Below are positions 1 through 9,995 of a stretch of 64,000 nucleotides of DNA, one piece after another. The DNA comes from Aselliscus stoliczkanus (taxonomy: Eukaryota > Chordata > Mammalia > Chiroptera > Hipposideridae). The DNA is taken from contig CM066731.1 in assembly GCA_033961575.1 (NCBI GenBank), positions 55,953,501-56,017,500 of the forward strand, given 5' to 3'. Within the stretch, counting starts at the first letter, position 1. Each line of letters begins with the position of its first letter. A program made the translations under genes and the position numbers. A model generated the notes under the pieces. It ran no database searches. It was given only the letters and a program-made list of their open reading frames with translations, and was not told the origin of the DNA.

Positions 1-48
<48 letters not shown>
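1..48. repeat. (TC)n microsatellite
   Basis: Uninterrupted TC dinucleotide tract running in from the window edge, so its true length is unknown. Confidence 0.97.
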
Positions 49-50
<2 letters not shown>

Positions 51-2000
51 GGCCATATTGTCCAACCTTTCTTGAGAAGATCCTTAATCATCTTTGTATA
101 ATTTTTTTAAAAGTCAATGTTGCATTATTTTTTGATTATAATAAAAATAGAACTATAATAACTTTCAGCTTTGTGAAAATTCTTTTTCATACATACATTT
201 GCTATAAAATGCACATACAAGTGTTATTCTCTTCGTGAAGCACAGTCCATAGAGAGGCAGCTCAATCACCAACCAGTGCCTGCAATTCGTGGCATCTGCA
301 CTTGTGGCCTAGTAATGTCTAGGGTGAACAAAATGCTCCATGGGAACAGTGGAAGTTTAGAAAAGAAGGGTGATGCAAGGAAAGCCGTGGAATACAGTCT
401 ATAAAACACTGGCTTCTTTTAATGTGCTCTATGGTCACATAATGGTTTTGACCTTGATGTCATTTAAAAATTTGTGTTGGTTTTTTTTTGGGGGGGTCTA
501 TTAATTACCATCTTAGTAGTTTTGAAACCTCATTAATTGACCTCCACAGGGGACCTTAGCACCGATCTTTTATTCTCAATATTTTTCACTAATGACGAAT
601 TTCAGACACTGAAGTGATACTGCATTCCTTGGTTGGAGGCTCATATTTAAAACCATTGTTTGTTTTCTCTGTTCATGAGATCTTAATATGCATGGCATGT
701 CTCTCCTGAGTGGCGGCCAAATTTCCCTCAGGCGGGACTTTTAACTACCCGTGGCAATCCTGCCTGGATTTTCAGTCACATGGACATCTGATCAGGCCTC
801 AGTTTCAGCTGCTGTAGAAGCTGCTTTCCCATGGTGTCAGCCATGGATCACATTGCACATCAGCCATCATCAGTCTCAGGTGTCCTCGATAGAATATGCC
901 TCCCCAAGAGGTTCTCCTTCCCAGACGACCTTTGGACTCACTTATTGTAGAATTCTCATTTTTGTTTTCAGGCTTTTGATGATGTGGAACTAAGATTTGC
1001 TCATTTTTGAGCTTGCCTTTTGTCTAATATTGTCTAATATCTCGTGACTGCGGCCAAAAGAATATTGAAATTAATCATACTAGAAAATTAATGAGCATTT
1101 GGAGCAAGCCCCTCTTCATTGAAAACATAAAGTATTTTTTTTTCAAAATACATACACTATAATGAATTGAAATCTTTAAAAATCATGCTCCCTCAACCCC
1201 TTTATGTGATTTGTGTGATTGTGCATAGCATATAATCTATATTTTAAATCAGGTCATTCCAAACATATTGTCAAAATTTGGTAAAAAAAATCCATGTATT
1301 CTTTTTTTCATAAGATAGGATTTCAAAGAGTAAATTAACTTCTCACTGATGACATGACATGTAAGACAAAAATTCCAGGTTCTTGATCCATGTGTTCTCT
1401 GTACACCAGAACTGAAAGGATATTGCTGAATATTTCCTTGGTAAAGGCGACCTCTCTCTCCAACTATTATCCAACATTTCTGGGGAACCCAGGGTAGCGA
1501 CAGGTTTAGAGGGTAACTTTTAATATGGTTATATTATAGTAACAGAGGGAGTTATTCTGCTTTAAAGGCAGAGCACAATCAAGAAAATGCTTGATTATTG
1601 TGAAAAGTGTGCCATGGAAATTGCTGGAGTTTTCTAGATTTTGCTCAAACATTTTCATTAATACTTTGTAAAAACAAATGATAAAGAATGATTTGTTTTC
1701 TCTCCTCATTTTTGTGAAACTTTGCACTTTGGTCAATCAAAAAAAAAAAAAAAAGGTGAACATGCTATGTAATTGTTGTCTCCAAATCACTGGTTCTCAC
1801 AGTACCATATTCATATAGTCTAATTGATTAAAGACTTATTTTACAGAATTAATGATAGGATGTCCATGTCTATACTTCAATTTTCAAGATCAGTTAACAA
1901 AGTAAAGTCATGTTCAATGTGACTATGGCTTTCTGGTTGTCAGGAAGGTATTCCATTTGCCCTCTGTATGCTTTCATCTTGTCCCTTCACTTTTTTGCCT
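49..2000. other. Unassigned AT-rich sequence
   Basis: I recognise no gene and no full repeat here. Homopolymer runs occur near 481-496 and 1739-1754. The stretch at about 700-1000 is less AT-rich than its surroundings and carries an 80-codon open frame starting at a GTG (751-993) that resembles no family I know. A motif at about 1786-1797 (ATCACTGGTTCTCA) recalls the end of MER5-type hAT elements, but too little remains to call it. Confidence 0.5.
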
Positions 2001-2014
2001 ATTTTTAAAATTAG

Positions 2015-5000
2015 ATTACTTCGCATTTTTGTATTTGTGTGTCTAATTCTGTTCAGTTGACCAATGTGTCTCTCCCTCCCCCTATACCACACCACCTTGA
2101 TTACTATAGCTATAAAAATAGTCTTAAAACCAGGCAGACTGATTCCTCATACTTTGTTCTTCATTTTCAAAATTGTCGTAGCTATTCTAGTTCTTTACTT
2201 TTCAGTATAAATTTTAAAACAATCCCGTTCATATCTAAAAAAATTGCTGGGATTTTTATAGGAATTGTGTTAAAACTGTATATCAATTTGGGGAAAATTG
2301 ACATCTTTATTATGTTTGGTCTTCTAATATATGAATATATCTTTCCATTACTTTACATTTTCATTGATTTCCTCTCATAGCATTTTGCAGTTTTCACATA
2401 CAAATCCTGTACATGTTTATTCTATTTATACTCAAGTAATTTATGATTTTCAGTGATTGTAAATGCTAGAACATTTTTAATTTCAGTGTCCAAATGTTTA
2501 TTGCTAGTATATAGAAATATAATTGATTTTTATATATTTATCTTGCATTCTCTGTTCTTGCTAACTTCCTTTTAGTTCTAGGAGTTTGGTTTTTTTTGTT
2601 TTGTTTTGTTTTTGAATGTGATTCCTTGGGATTTGTACCTAGACAGTCATGTTATCAGCCACTTTTATAGAGGCAGTTGTATTTATTCCTCTCCATCTGT
2701 ACATTTTTAATTTCCTTTTTAGCTTTCTGCACTGAGTAGAACTTGCTGCTCTTTATCTAGTGAGGGTGGTGAAATAGCTATCCTTGCCTTGCTCCTAATC
2801 TCAGGAGAAAAACATTGAATTATTCATTATAAAGTATATGTAGGGTTTTGCAAATGTTGTTTATCAAGTTGAGCAAGCTCCTCTCTATTGCTGTTTTTCC
2901 GAGGGTTTTATCATGAAGGTGTATTGGTTTTGATAAATGCTTTTTCTGCATCGATTGATAAAATCATGTATTTGATATGTGAATTACATTGATCAATTTT
3001 CAAGTATTAAACCACCATTGCATTCCTGAAATAAAACTCATTTGGTAATGGCGAATAATTCTTTTTGTATATTGCTGAATTCTATTTGCTACTGTTTTGT
3101 TAATAATTTTTATGTCTATATTCACGAGGATTATGGGATTTTTGCATCTATATTCATTGGGGATATTGGCCTGAAATTTTCCTTTCTTGTAGTGTCCTTG
3201 TCTTGCTTTGATATCAGGATAATTCTGGCCTCATAAATGAGTTTGGAAGTTGTCTGTCTCCTTCAGGTTTTTGGAGGAGTTTGAGAAGTATTGGTATCAA
3301 GTATTTAAATGTCTGCCAGAATTCACCAGTAAAGCAATCAGGTCCTGGGCTTTTATTTGTTGGGAGGTGTTTAATCTCCTTACTCATTATTGATCTGTTA
3401 AAATTTTCTATTTCTTCATGATTCAGTCTTGGTAGGTTGTATATTTTAAGGAATTTATCCATTTTTTTCTAGGTTATCCAATTTGTTATCATATAATTGT
3501 TCATAGTAAGCTTTTATAATACTTTGTATTTCTGTGTTATCAGTTATAATGCTTCCTCTTTCATCTCTGATTTCATTTATTTGAACCTTCTCACTATTTT
3601 TCTTAGACTAGCTAATAATTTGACACTTTTGTGTATTGTTTCAAAAAACTATCCTTCAGTTTTGTGATCTTTTCTATTGATTTTCTGGTCTCTATTACAT
3701 TTATTTCTGCTGTGATTTTTGTTATACTCTTCCTACCTCTATCTTTGTGCTTAGTTTGTTCAACTTTTGCTAGTTCCTTGAGTTGTGAAGTTAAGTTGCT
3801 CATTTGAGATCTTCCTGATTTCTTAATGTATGCATTTGTCATTATGACCTTCCCTGTTAGAACTGCTTTGCCACATCCCATAAGTTTGGGTAGGCATGTT
3901 TCCATTTTTGTTTGTTTTAAGATATATTCTTTATTTCTCTTTGGTTTCTTCTTTCACCCATTGATTGTTCAAGTATATGCTGTTGATTTTTACATATTTG
4001 TGAATTTTCCAGTTTTCCTCCTGTTATTGATTTCTAGTTTCATACCACTGTGGTCAGAAAAGATACTTGGTATGATTTCAGTCTTTTTAAATTTGCTAAG
4101 ATTTATTTGTTTAGCTAATGTATGATCTATCCTGGGCAATGTTCTGTATGCATTTGAGAAGACTGTGTATTCTGCTGCTGTTAGATAGAATGTTCTATGT
4201 ATATTTAGGTGTACTTAGTCTAAAGTATAGTTGAAGTCGTATGTTTCCTAATTGGATGATCTTTCCATTGGATGATCTTTCCATTGTTGAAAGTAGAGTA
4301 TTGATGTCTCTTACTATTATTGTGTTGTTGTTTATTTCTCCTCAGATCTATTAATATATGCTTAATATATGTAGATGCTTCAATGTATGGGGCATATAGA
4401 TTTATGATTTTTATATCCTCTTGATGAATTTACCCCTTTATCATTATGTAATGACCTTATTTCTTTCTTGTTACAGTTTTTAACTTACAGTCTATTTTGT
4501 CTGCTATAGGTATAGTTACCTCTGATCTATTTTGGTTTGCATATGATGAAAAATCTTTTTCCATAGCTTCAATTTCAATATATATGGGTCCTTAAACCTG
4601 AAGTAAATCTCCTGTGGGTAGAATATAGTTGGGTCTTGATTTTTTATCTATTCAGTCACTCTGTATTTTTTGATTAGGGAATTTAATACATTTACACTTA
4701 AAGTAATGATTGATAAGTAAGGACTTACAAAAGCCATTTTATTAATTATTTTCTAGCTGTTTTGAGTTCTTTGTTCCTTTAGTCCTCTCTTGCTTAAGTC
4801 CTTTGTGAATTGATAATTTTCTGCAATGATATGCATTGATTTCTTTTCTCTTTATCTTTTGAGTATTCACTGTAGGTTTTTGCTTTGTGGTTACCATAGG
4901 CTCATATGAAATATTTTATAGTTATAATAGTTAATTTTAAGATAACAACTTAACTTAAATTGCATAAAAGCTTTCACCTTCCCCCACACACATTTTATGT

Positions 5001-5680
5001 TTTTGATGTCACAATTTACATTTTATATTGTTTATCTATTAACAAATTACTGTACTCTAGTTATTTTTAATACTTTTGTTCTTTAACCTTTATACTAGAC
5101 TTAAGTGATTAACACACAACCATATTATAGTATTAGAGTATTCTGAATTTGACAATATACTAACCTTACCAGTGTGTTTCATATTACCAATTAGTGTCCT
5201 TTTATTTAAGCCTAAAGAACTTCTTTCAGCATTTCTTATAAGGCAGGTCTAATGAGATGAAATCCCTTAGCTTTTGTTTGTCTGGGAAAGTCTTAATCTC
5301 TCCTTCATTTCAGAAGGATAGTTTTGCTGGGTAAAGTATTGTTGGTTGGCAGTTTTTTCTTAAAGCACTTTGAATATATTATCCTACACTCTCATGGCCA
5401 GTAAGATTTCTGCTGAGAAACCTGCTAATAGCCTTATGGGGGGTCATTTTATTGTTAGAAATATTTTTTCTCTTGCAGCTTTCAAAATTCTATTTATGTC
5501 TTTGATTTTATACAGTTTTCTTATAATATGTCTTGGAGAAGATCCTTTGGATTGAAATCATCCACATGGATGTCCAAATCTCTCCCCAGATTTGGAAAAT
5601 TCTCAGCCATTATTTCTTTAAATAAGTAACTTGCCCCTGGGACTCCAATAATGCATAGATTAGGCTTTCTTTACTCTTTG
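2015..5680 (-). mobile_element. Old LINE-1, ORF2 to ORF1 C-terminus (antisense, decayed)
   Basis: Read on the minus strand this is an old L1. The reverse transcriptase entry region is visible at 3214-3462, with the conserved L1 string [18 protein letters not shown], and the endonuclease part of ORF2 lies at about 4000-5200. From about 5230 the ORF1 C-terminal coding sequence begins. No frame stays open beyond about 100 codons, so it is a fossil. The 3'UTR and poly(A), expected below 2015, were not recognised. An 18-bp unit (TTGGATGATCTTTCCATT) is duplicated at about 4251-4286. The element continues at 6091-6514 and 8860-9995, interrupted by younger insertions. Confidence 0.85.
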
Positions 5681-6090
5681 TTTTTTTTTTTTTTTGTTTG
5701 TTTGTTTTTTTAAAGATTTTATTGGGGAATTGGGGAAAGGGAACAGTCAAGTTGTTGTCCTTCAATCTTAGTTGTGGAGGATGCAGCTAGCTCAGCTCCA
5801 AGTCTAGTTGCCATCTGGCCACCTAGGATCAACCGCTCAGTGCTCAGCTCAAGGTGCTGTGTTCAATCTTAGTTGTGGGTGGGCATAGACCACCATCCCA
5901 TGCAGGTGTCAAACTGGTAACCTTGTTGTTAGGAGCATGTGCTCTCATTAGCTGAGCCAACCTGTCACCTGTTGGTAGTGCCATGGCAGTTCAGCTCAGG
6001 CGCAGCTCACTGTCCCATGTGGGAATCGAACCGGCGACCCTGTTGCTCAGAGCTTGTGCTCTTGACCAACTGAGCTACTTGCCTGGCCCT
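5681..6090 (-). mobile_element. tRNA-derived SINE, long form, GCTCAGTTGG-type head
   Basis: On the minus strand it starts with a tRNA-like head: an A-box-like TAGCTCAGTTGGTCAAGAGC and a B-box-like GGTTCGATTCCC. A long body follows and ends in CCCCAATAAAATCTT plus an A/C-rich tail. Flanking TCTTTACTCTT and TCTTTATTCTT look like a target-site duplication within the old L1. A second, more diverged tRNA-like segment sits inside the body at about 5890-5965, so the element may be dimeric. It resembles my memory of rhinolophoid Rhin-1 SINEs. Confidence 0.85.
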
Positions 6091-6514
6091 CTTTATTCTT
6101 CTCAATTTGTTTTCCTCTGAGTAGATAATTTCAAATGATCTTCCTTTAATTTCAGAGATTTATTCTTCTCCTTGATCAAGTCGGACACTGATGCTCTCTA
6201 TTCCTTTTTTCATTTCTTTCATTGTATTTTTAAGCTGCAAACTTTCTGTTGGTTCTTTTTTTTATGATTTCTATCTATTTGTTCAACTTATTTTATTTGT
6301 ATATTGTTTTCCTGATTTTGTTGAACTGTCTTTCTGCGTTTTCTTGTAGCTCACTGACTTTCTTTAAAACAACTATTTTAAATTCTGTATCCAAGAAATT
6401 GCAGATCTCCATTTCTTTGGGGTGGATTACTTAAAAATTATTGTGTTTCTTTGGTGGTATCATGTTTCCTTGATCATGCTTTTTTTTTTTTTTCCTTCCT
6501 ATGTCTGCTGCTTC
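6091..6514 (-). mobile_element. Old LINE-1 ORF1 region, continuation (antisense)
   Basis: Resumes the ORF1 region of the old antisense L1 after the SINE. It is T-rich on the plus strand, as expected for antisense L1 ORF1, and has no usable frame. It ends at a poly(T) run where the younger half-L1 begins. Confidence 0.65.
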
Positions 6515-6844
6515 TTTTTTTTTTCTTTAATTAATTTATTTTTTATTAGTTTCAGGTGTACAACACAATGCAATAGTTATACTCTTTACCCCCCAAAAGT
6601 GAAAACCCCCCTCCCCCAGTTCGCCACCCCACTCCCCCCCCATATCATACATATCCATCACAACTCCCCTGACTCCCCTCCACAGTATACTCCACATCCC
6701 GTGACCATCCACATATTCAGTTGCAGTTGGCATACAATACTATACAACATCAGCTTCAGGTGTACAGTGATCAAGCCTCTACTCCATCCATGAAGTGGTC
6801 TCCCTAACAAGACATGTGACTATCTGACACTCCACAAAATTTTT

Positions 6845-7250
6845 ACAACATTATTATATTCCCCGAACTGTGTTTCATATCCCTGTGGCAATATTGTAGT
6901 TGTCTATTTATGCTGTCAATCCCTTCCCCTTCCCCCCCACCCCCACACCCCTCCCAACTAGCAACCCTCAGTTTTTCCTCTACATCTACGAGTCCGTTTA
7001 CTTTGATCGTTCACTCAGCTCTTCAGACTCCACACACAAGTGAGATCACATGGTACCTGTCCTTCTCCAACTGACTTGTTTCTCGCAACATAATAGTCTC
7101 TTCACAACATAATCAATTACATTCCCGGAACTGCCCCCATATCCCTGCAGCAACATTGTAGTCCCACATACACTGTCCAAAACCTTCCCCCTCTCCCTCT
7201 TCCCCACTCCCTCCCAGCCAGCAACCATCAGTTTTTCCTTTATATATGCT
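6845..7250 (-). repeat. Internal duplication in the half-L1 3'UTR
   Basis: Two diverged copies of a roughly 150-bp module lie at about 6845-6990 and 7104-7250, a period near 259 bp. Both carry ACAACAT, CATATCCCTG, a pyrimidine-rich block, GCAACC and CAGTTTTTCCT in the same order. The related 3'UTR fragment at 52340-52850 has only one copy. Confidence 0.75.
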
Positions 7251-7313
7251 TCATATGACTTCAATCTTCTTAAATTGTCTCTCTGGGTTAGCTTGTTTAC
7301 CCCTTTCTTTTGT

Positions 7314-8185
7314 TTAAAAAAGCCCTTTTAACATTTCTTGCAATGCTGGCTTGGTGGTAATGAATTCCTTAAGCTTATTCTTTTCTGACAAGCTCTTTAT
7401 TTCTCCTTCAATTTTAAGTGATAGCCATGCTGGGTAGAGCAATCGTGGTTGTAGGCCTTTATTTTGTGTCACTTTGAATATCTCCTGCCACTCCCTTCTG
7501 GCCTGCAGAGTTTCTGTAGACAAGTCAGCTGTTAGTCTAACAGGAGTTCCTTTGTATGTAATCTGCTGTCTTTCTCTTGCAGCCTGTAGGATTCTGTCTC
7601 TGTCTTTAACCTTTGCCATTTTAACTATGATGTGTTTTGGTGTGGACCTGTTTGGGTTCAGCTTGTTTGGAACCCTCTGCACTTCCTGGGCATGTATGTT
7701 GATTTACTTCACCAGGGTAGGGAACTTTTCAGTCATTATTTGTTCAAATACATTTTCGACACCTTGCTTCTTCTCTTCTCCTTCTGGTATCCCTATGATT
7801 CGAAGGTGGTTGCGCTTCACCTTGTCCCATAGGGCTCTTAAACTATTTTCATTGTTTTTTATTCTTTGGTCTTTTTGCTGTGCCAACTGGGTGAGTTCTG
7901 TTATTTTATCTTCCAAATCGCTGATCCGCTCCTCTGCTTCATCTACTCTACTGGTGATTCCTTCGAGTGTGTTCTTCATTTCAGTTATTGTATTCTTTAG
8001 TTCTAACAGGTTGTTTTTTATGGTTTCCCTATCCTTCTTTATGTCCTCGCTAAGTTCCTTAAACATTCTTATCATCAGTGTTCTAAACTCTGTCTCTGAA
8101 AGGTGGATCCCTCTGTTTCATCTGGTTCCATTTCTGGAGGTTTCTTCTGATCTTTTACTTGTGACATGTTTCTTTGTTTCCCCAT
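7314..8185 (-). pseudogene. LINE-1 ORF1 protein (ORF1p) of the half-L1, two lesions
   Basis: ORF1p is the L1 RNA-binding protein and nucleic-acid chaperone; it forms trimers and coats the element's RNA. The start is the ATG at 8185 (MGKQRN...), matching the MRKQRN start of the other ORF1 copies in this window. In order there is a polar N-terminus, a heptad-rich coiled coil (roughly residues 60-105, NTITEMKNTLEGITSRVDEAEERI), an RRM-like part (LRIIGIPEGEE), and the C-terminal domain (PKHIIVKMAKVKDRDRILQAARE). It would be about 290 residues, somewhat below the usual 300-370. One frameshift lies near 8105-8115, just before the coiled coil, and one in-frame stop near 7703 follows FPTLVK. Otherwise it reads almost continuously, so it is younger than the other L1 proteins here. 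Confidence 0.85.
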
Positions 8186-8860
8186 TCTGGCTGTCACTCT
8201 GGGATTGCTTTGATGTATTACATAGATCACCAGGAGAGCCCTGGCTGGATGATGCAGGCACACAGCTCACGGCCCAACACTCCCAGGAAAACTCCCAGTC
8301 TCAGCCTGTCCCAATCAGCCGCTTGCAGATCAGGCCGAGCAGCCCGACAACCAATCACCAGCCTGGCAACTCTGCAAGCGCAGTGCGGAGAGCCGGGACC
8401 CGAGGCGGCTTGTGCACTCCTGTGTCTCAGTGAGCAGCTTGTTGGAGCCGGATCACTCCCACTAGGCGTTTCCCTGGCAACGCATCACAAGCCGTGCAGA
8501 GGGTGGGGATCCAAGGCCGCAGGCGTGCGCGCATGCACATACACACTTCTGCGCCAATTCCTCCAGACCAATGAGGTCTCAGACCTGATCCTCCGTGGGA
8601 GGGCCCAAGCCCGACAAAATGGCATCCTCCCTACACCACTCGCGTGCAGGCTCCGCACCACGGGAACAACAGTTCAAAAACCTCCAGCTTTTGCACCAAA
8701 GGTGCTCAGTTCCGGCCATCCCCGCAGGCTCCCAGCTCACACAGCCACTCACTCCACCAGGAACCAGGTAAGTGCTCACCGGCGGGTGAGCAAGCCCGGG
8801 CGCTGGCCCCACTGATTCTCCAGCCGCTCTTAGCCTCACCGAGCTGAGCAAAGAGAGTCC
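8186..8860 (-). promoter_or_regulatory. CpG-bearing 5'UTR / likely internal promoter of the half-L1
   Basis: Much richer in G+C and CpG than anything else in the window, ending at the ORF1 ATG. Its position matches the L1 5'UTR, which in mammals carries the internal RNA polymerase II promoter. It differs visibly from the 5'UTRs of the two sense L1s (22087 and 49385), so it belongs to another L1 lineage. Promoter activity is inferred from position and composition only. Confidence 0.6.
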
Positions 8861-9200
8861 TTACTAATTTACTGCCAGCTTCCTTGATGATGCTTTTAGA
8901 GTCATGTATTGCTGTGGCTGCATTTAAAGAAGTAGTTGCCTTCTCCATTCAACTTACTGGATGAGGGAGAGAAGTGCCTTCTGTCAGTCCTGCTAAGCAT
9001 TCTGAGGGTTTTTCCATAGATATGTCTGTTTCACACTTCTTGTTCCCTCTTGGCAGGGAATTCTTAAGATAATATTTTTTCCCTCAATCTTGAAAAGCCA
9101 GGCTAGGTGCTGACAAGTTCCCATTTGCTTTCCCTAGAGCAGTGCTGAATGCTCAAGTTTGTGTGTTTATTCCCAGTCCCCCAGAAATAGGTCAACTTTC
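8861..9200 (-). mobile_element. Old LINE-1 5' part, continuation (antisense)
   Basis: Resumes the old antisense L1 upstream of ORF1 after the half-L1 insertion. Assigned by position and by continuity with 9309-9995. No coding capacity. Confidence 0.55.
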
Positions 9201-9308
9201 TTTTTTTTTTTTTGAGGGCAGTGTCACTGGCCCTCATATGTGGGACCCGAACTGGGGCCGCAGGCTTCCCAAGCCAGTGCTCAACCACCACGCCACTCGG
9301 CCCGCCCT
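9201..9308 (-). mobile_element. Short tRNA-derived SINE (GGCCGAGTGGCG-type head)
   Basis: About 105 bp on the minus strand: tRNA-like head, CACATATGAGGGCCAGTGACAC-type body, GCCCTC, then poly(A). Flanking AGGTCAACTTTCTT and AGGCCAGCTTTCTT form a near-perfect target-site duplication. Confidence 0.9.
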
Positions 9309-9995
9309 AGGCCAGCTTTCTTAACATGCTCACTGATGATCTGCAAAGACTCTGAATCACTGTCCTCAAGGGCACACACAAGAAGCCGGCTACTGTGCAT
9401 GTGGCGGGGGAGGGGAGTTGGTATCTGAGGCACATTAATTATTGGGAGTGCCTATGGACCAGTTGGGGGGATCTGCAGGCAAGGTATCCTTGCCAGCTTG
9501 TGGGTGAGCTTCCTAATGGAGTCTATGAAGTGGTTAGTAGTTTTTCTATCCCTATGGTGCCCCTGATGAGCCCTCGTGGTGTTCTCCCAGCCCTATTCCC
9601 CCATCCCAGTCATATAGCACAGTTCAACGTTCTGGATGGGGTGAAAAAGAAGTGGGCCTCTTTGGCAGTATCCTGCAGAGCTGGGGAAGCTGGACATTCA
9701 CTCACACACTCTCACCTTCCCCCATGGGAGAATTCATGGATGGCAAATATCTCTCTTAGAACTGAGCTCTGCTGCCTTGGGGGAGAAGTGATGCAGGTAA
9801 ATAAAGTGGTTCCTCCCAGGCTCTTTAATACATCCAGTCTTGGATATTTTTTGCCCCAACAATGTGCTAGGAACTTCTCTGCTGGACTCCCAGACTTCCA
9901 CAATGTTACTCTTGTGCATGGATGATCACCAATATTGGTATTCTTTTGGAGGGAAAATAGTAGAAAACTCTTATTCTGCCATTATGGTGACTCTA
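9309..9995 (-). mobile_element. Old LINE-1 5'UTR and 5' terminus (antisense)
   Basis: Moderately GC-rich sequence ending on the plus strand in TCTGCCATTATGGTGAC. In reverse complement this is a typical L1 5' end (GTCACCATAATGGCAGA). The old L1 therefore runs from its 5' end here down to ORF2 near 2015. Confidence 0.65.

Larger units (their letters stand above)
6515..8860 (-). mobile_element. Half-L1 (HAL1-type): 5'UTR + ORF1 + 3'UTR, no ORF2
   Basis: On the minus strand the order is: a CpG-bearing 5'UTR (about 8860-8186), L1 ORF1 (8185-7314), then 3'UTR (about 7310-6530) and poly(A) (poly(T) at 6514-6527). About 3 kb of ORF2 expected between ORF1 and the 3'UTR is absent. The sequence passes from the ORF1 stop into a G-rich 3'UTR that ends, like other L1 tails here, with a CACCTGAAACTAATA-type motif. 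This matches the known HAL1 architecture, in which an L1 derivative keeps ORF1 and borrows the reverse transcriptase. An internal deletion in a single L1 copy could look the same; a multicopy test is needed to separate them. It is nested inside the older antisense L1. I could not fix a clear target-site duplication. Confidence 0.75.

Noticed and set aside
5950..6085. A possible tRNA gene on the minus strand
   Set aside because: A-box and B-box-like motifs are present, but the sequence does not fold as a complete tRNA, is joined to a long tail, and is flanked by target-site duplications: it is a SINE head.
7474..8433. A 319-codon plus-strand open frame, the longest in the window
   Set aside because: It lies exactly antisense to L1 ORF1 and its 5'UTR. 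The residues are the hydrophobic shadow of the ORF1 coding strand, and there is no independent protein similarity.
8174..8815. A 213-codon plus-strand open frame
   Set aside because: It is antisense to the GC-rich half-L1 5'UTR. High GC lowers stop frequency, so long frames are expected by chance.
9395..9925. A 176-codon plus-strand open frame
   Set aside because: It lies antisense within the old L1 5'UTR, a moderately GC-rich stretch. No recognisable protein and no splice or promoter context.
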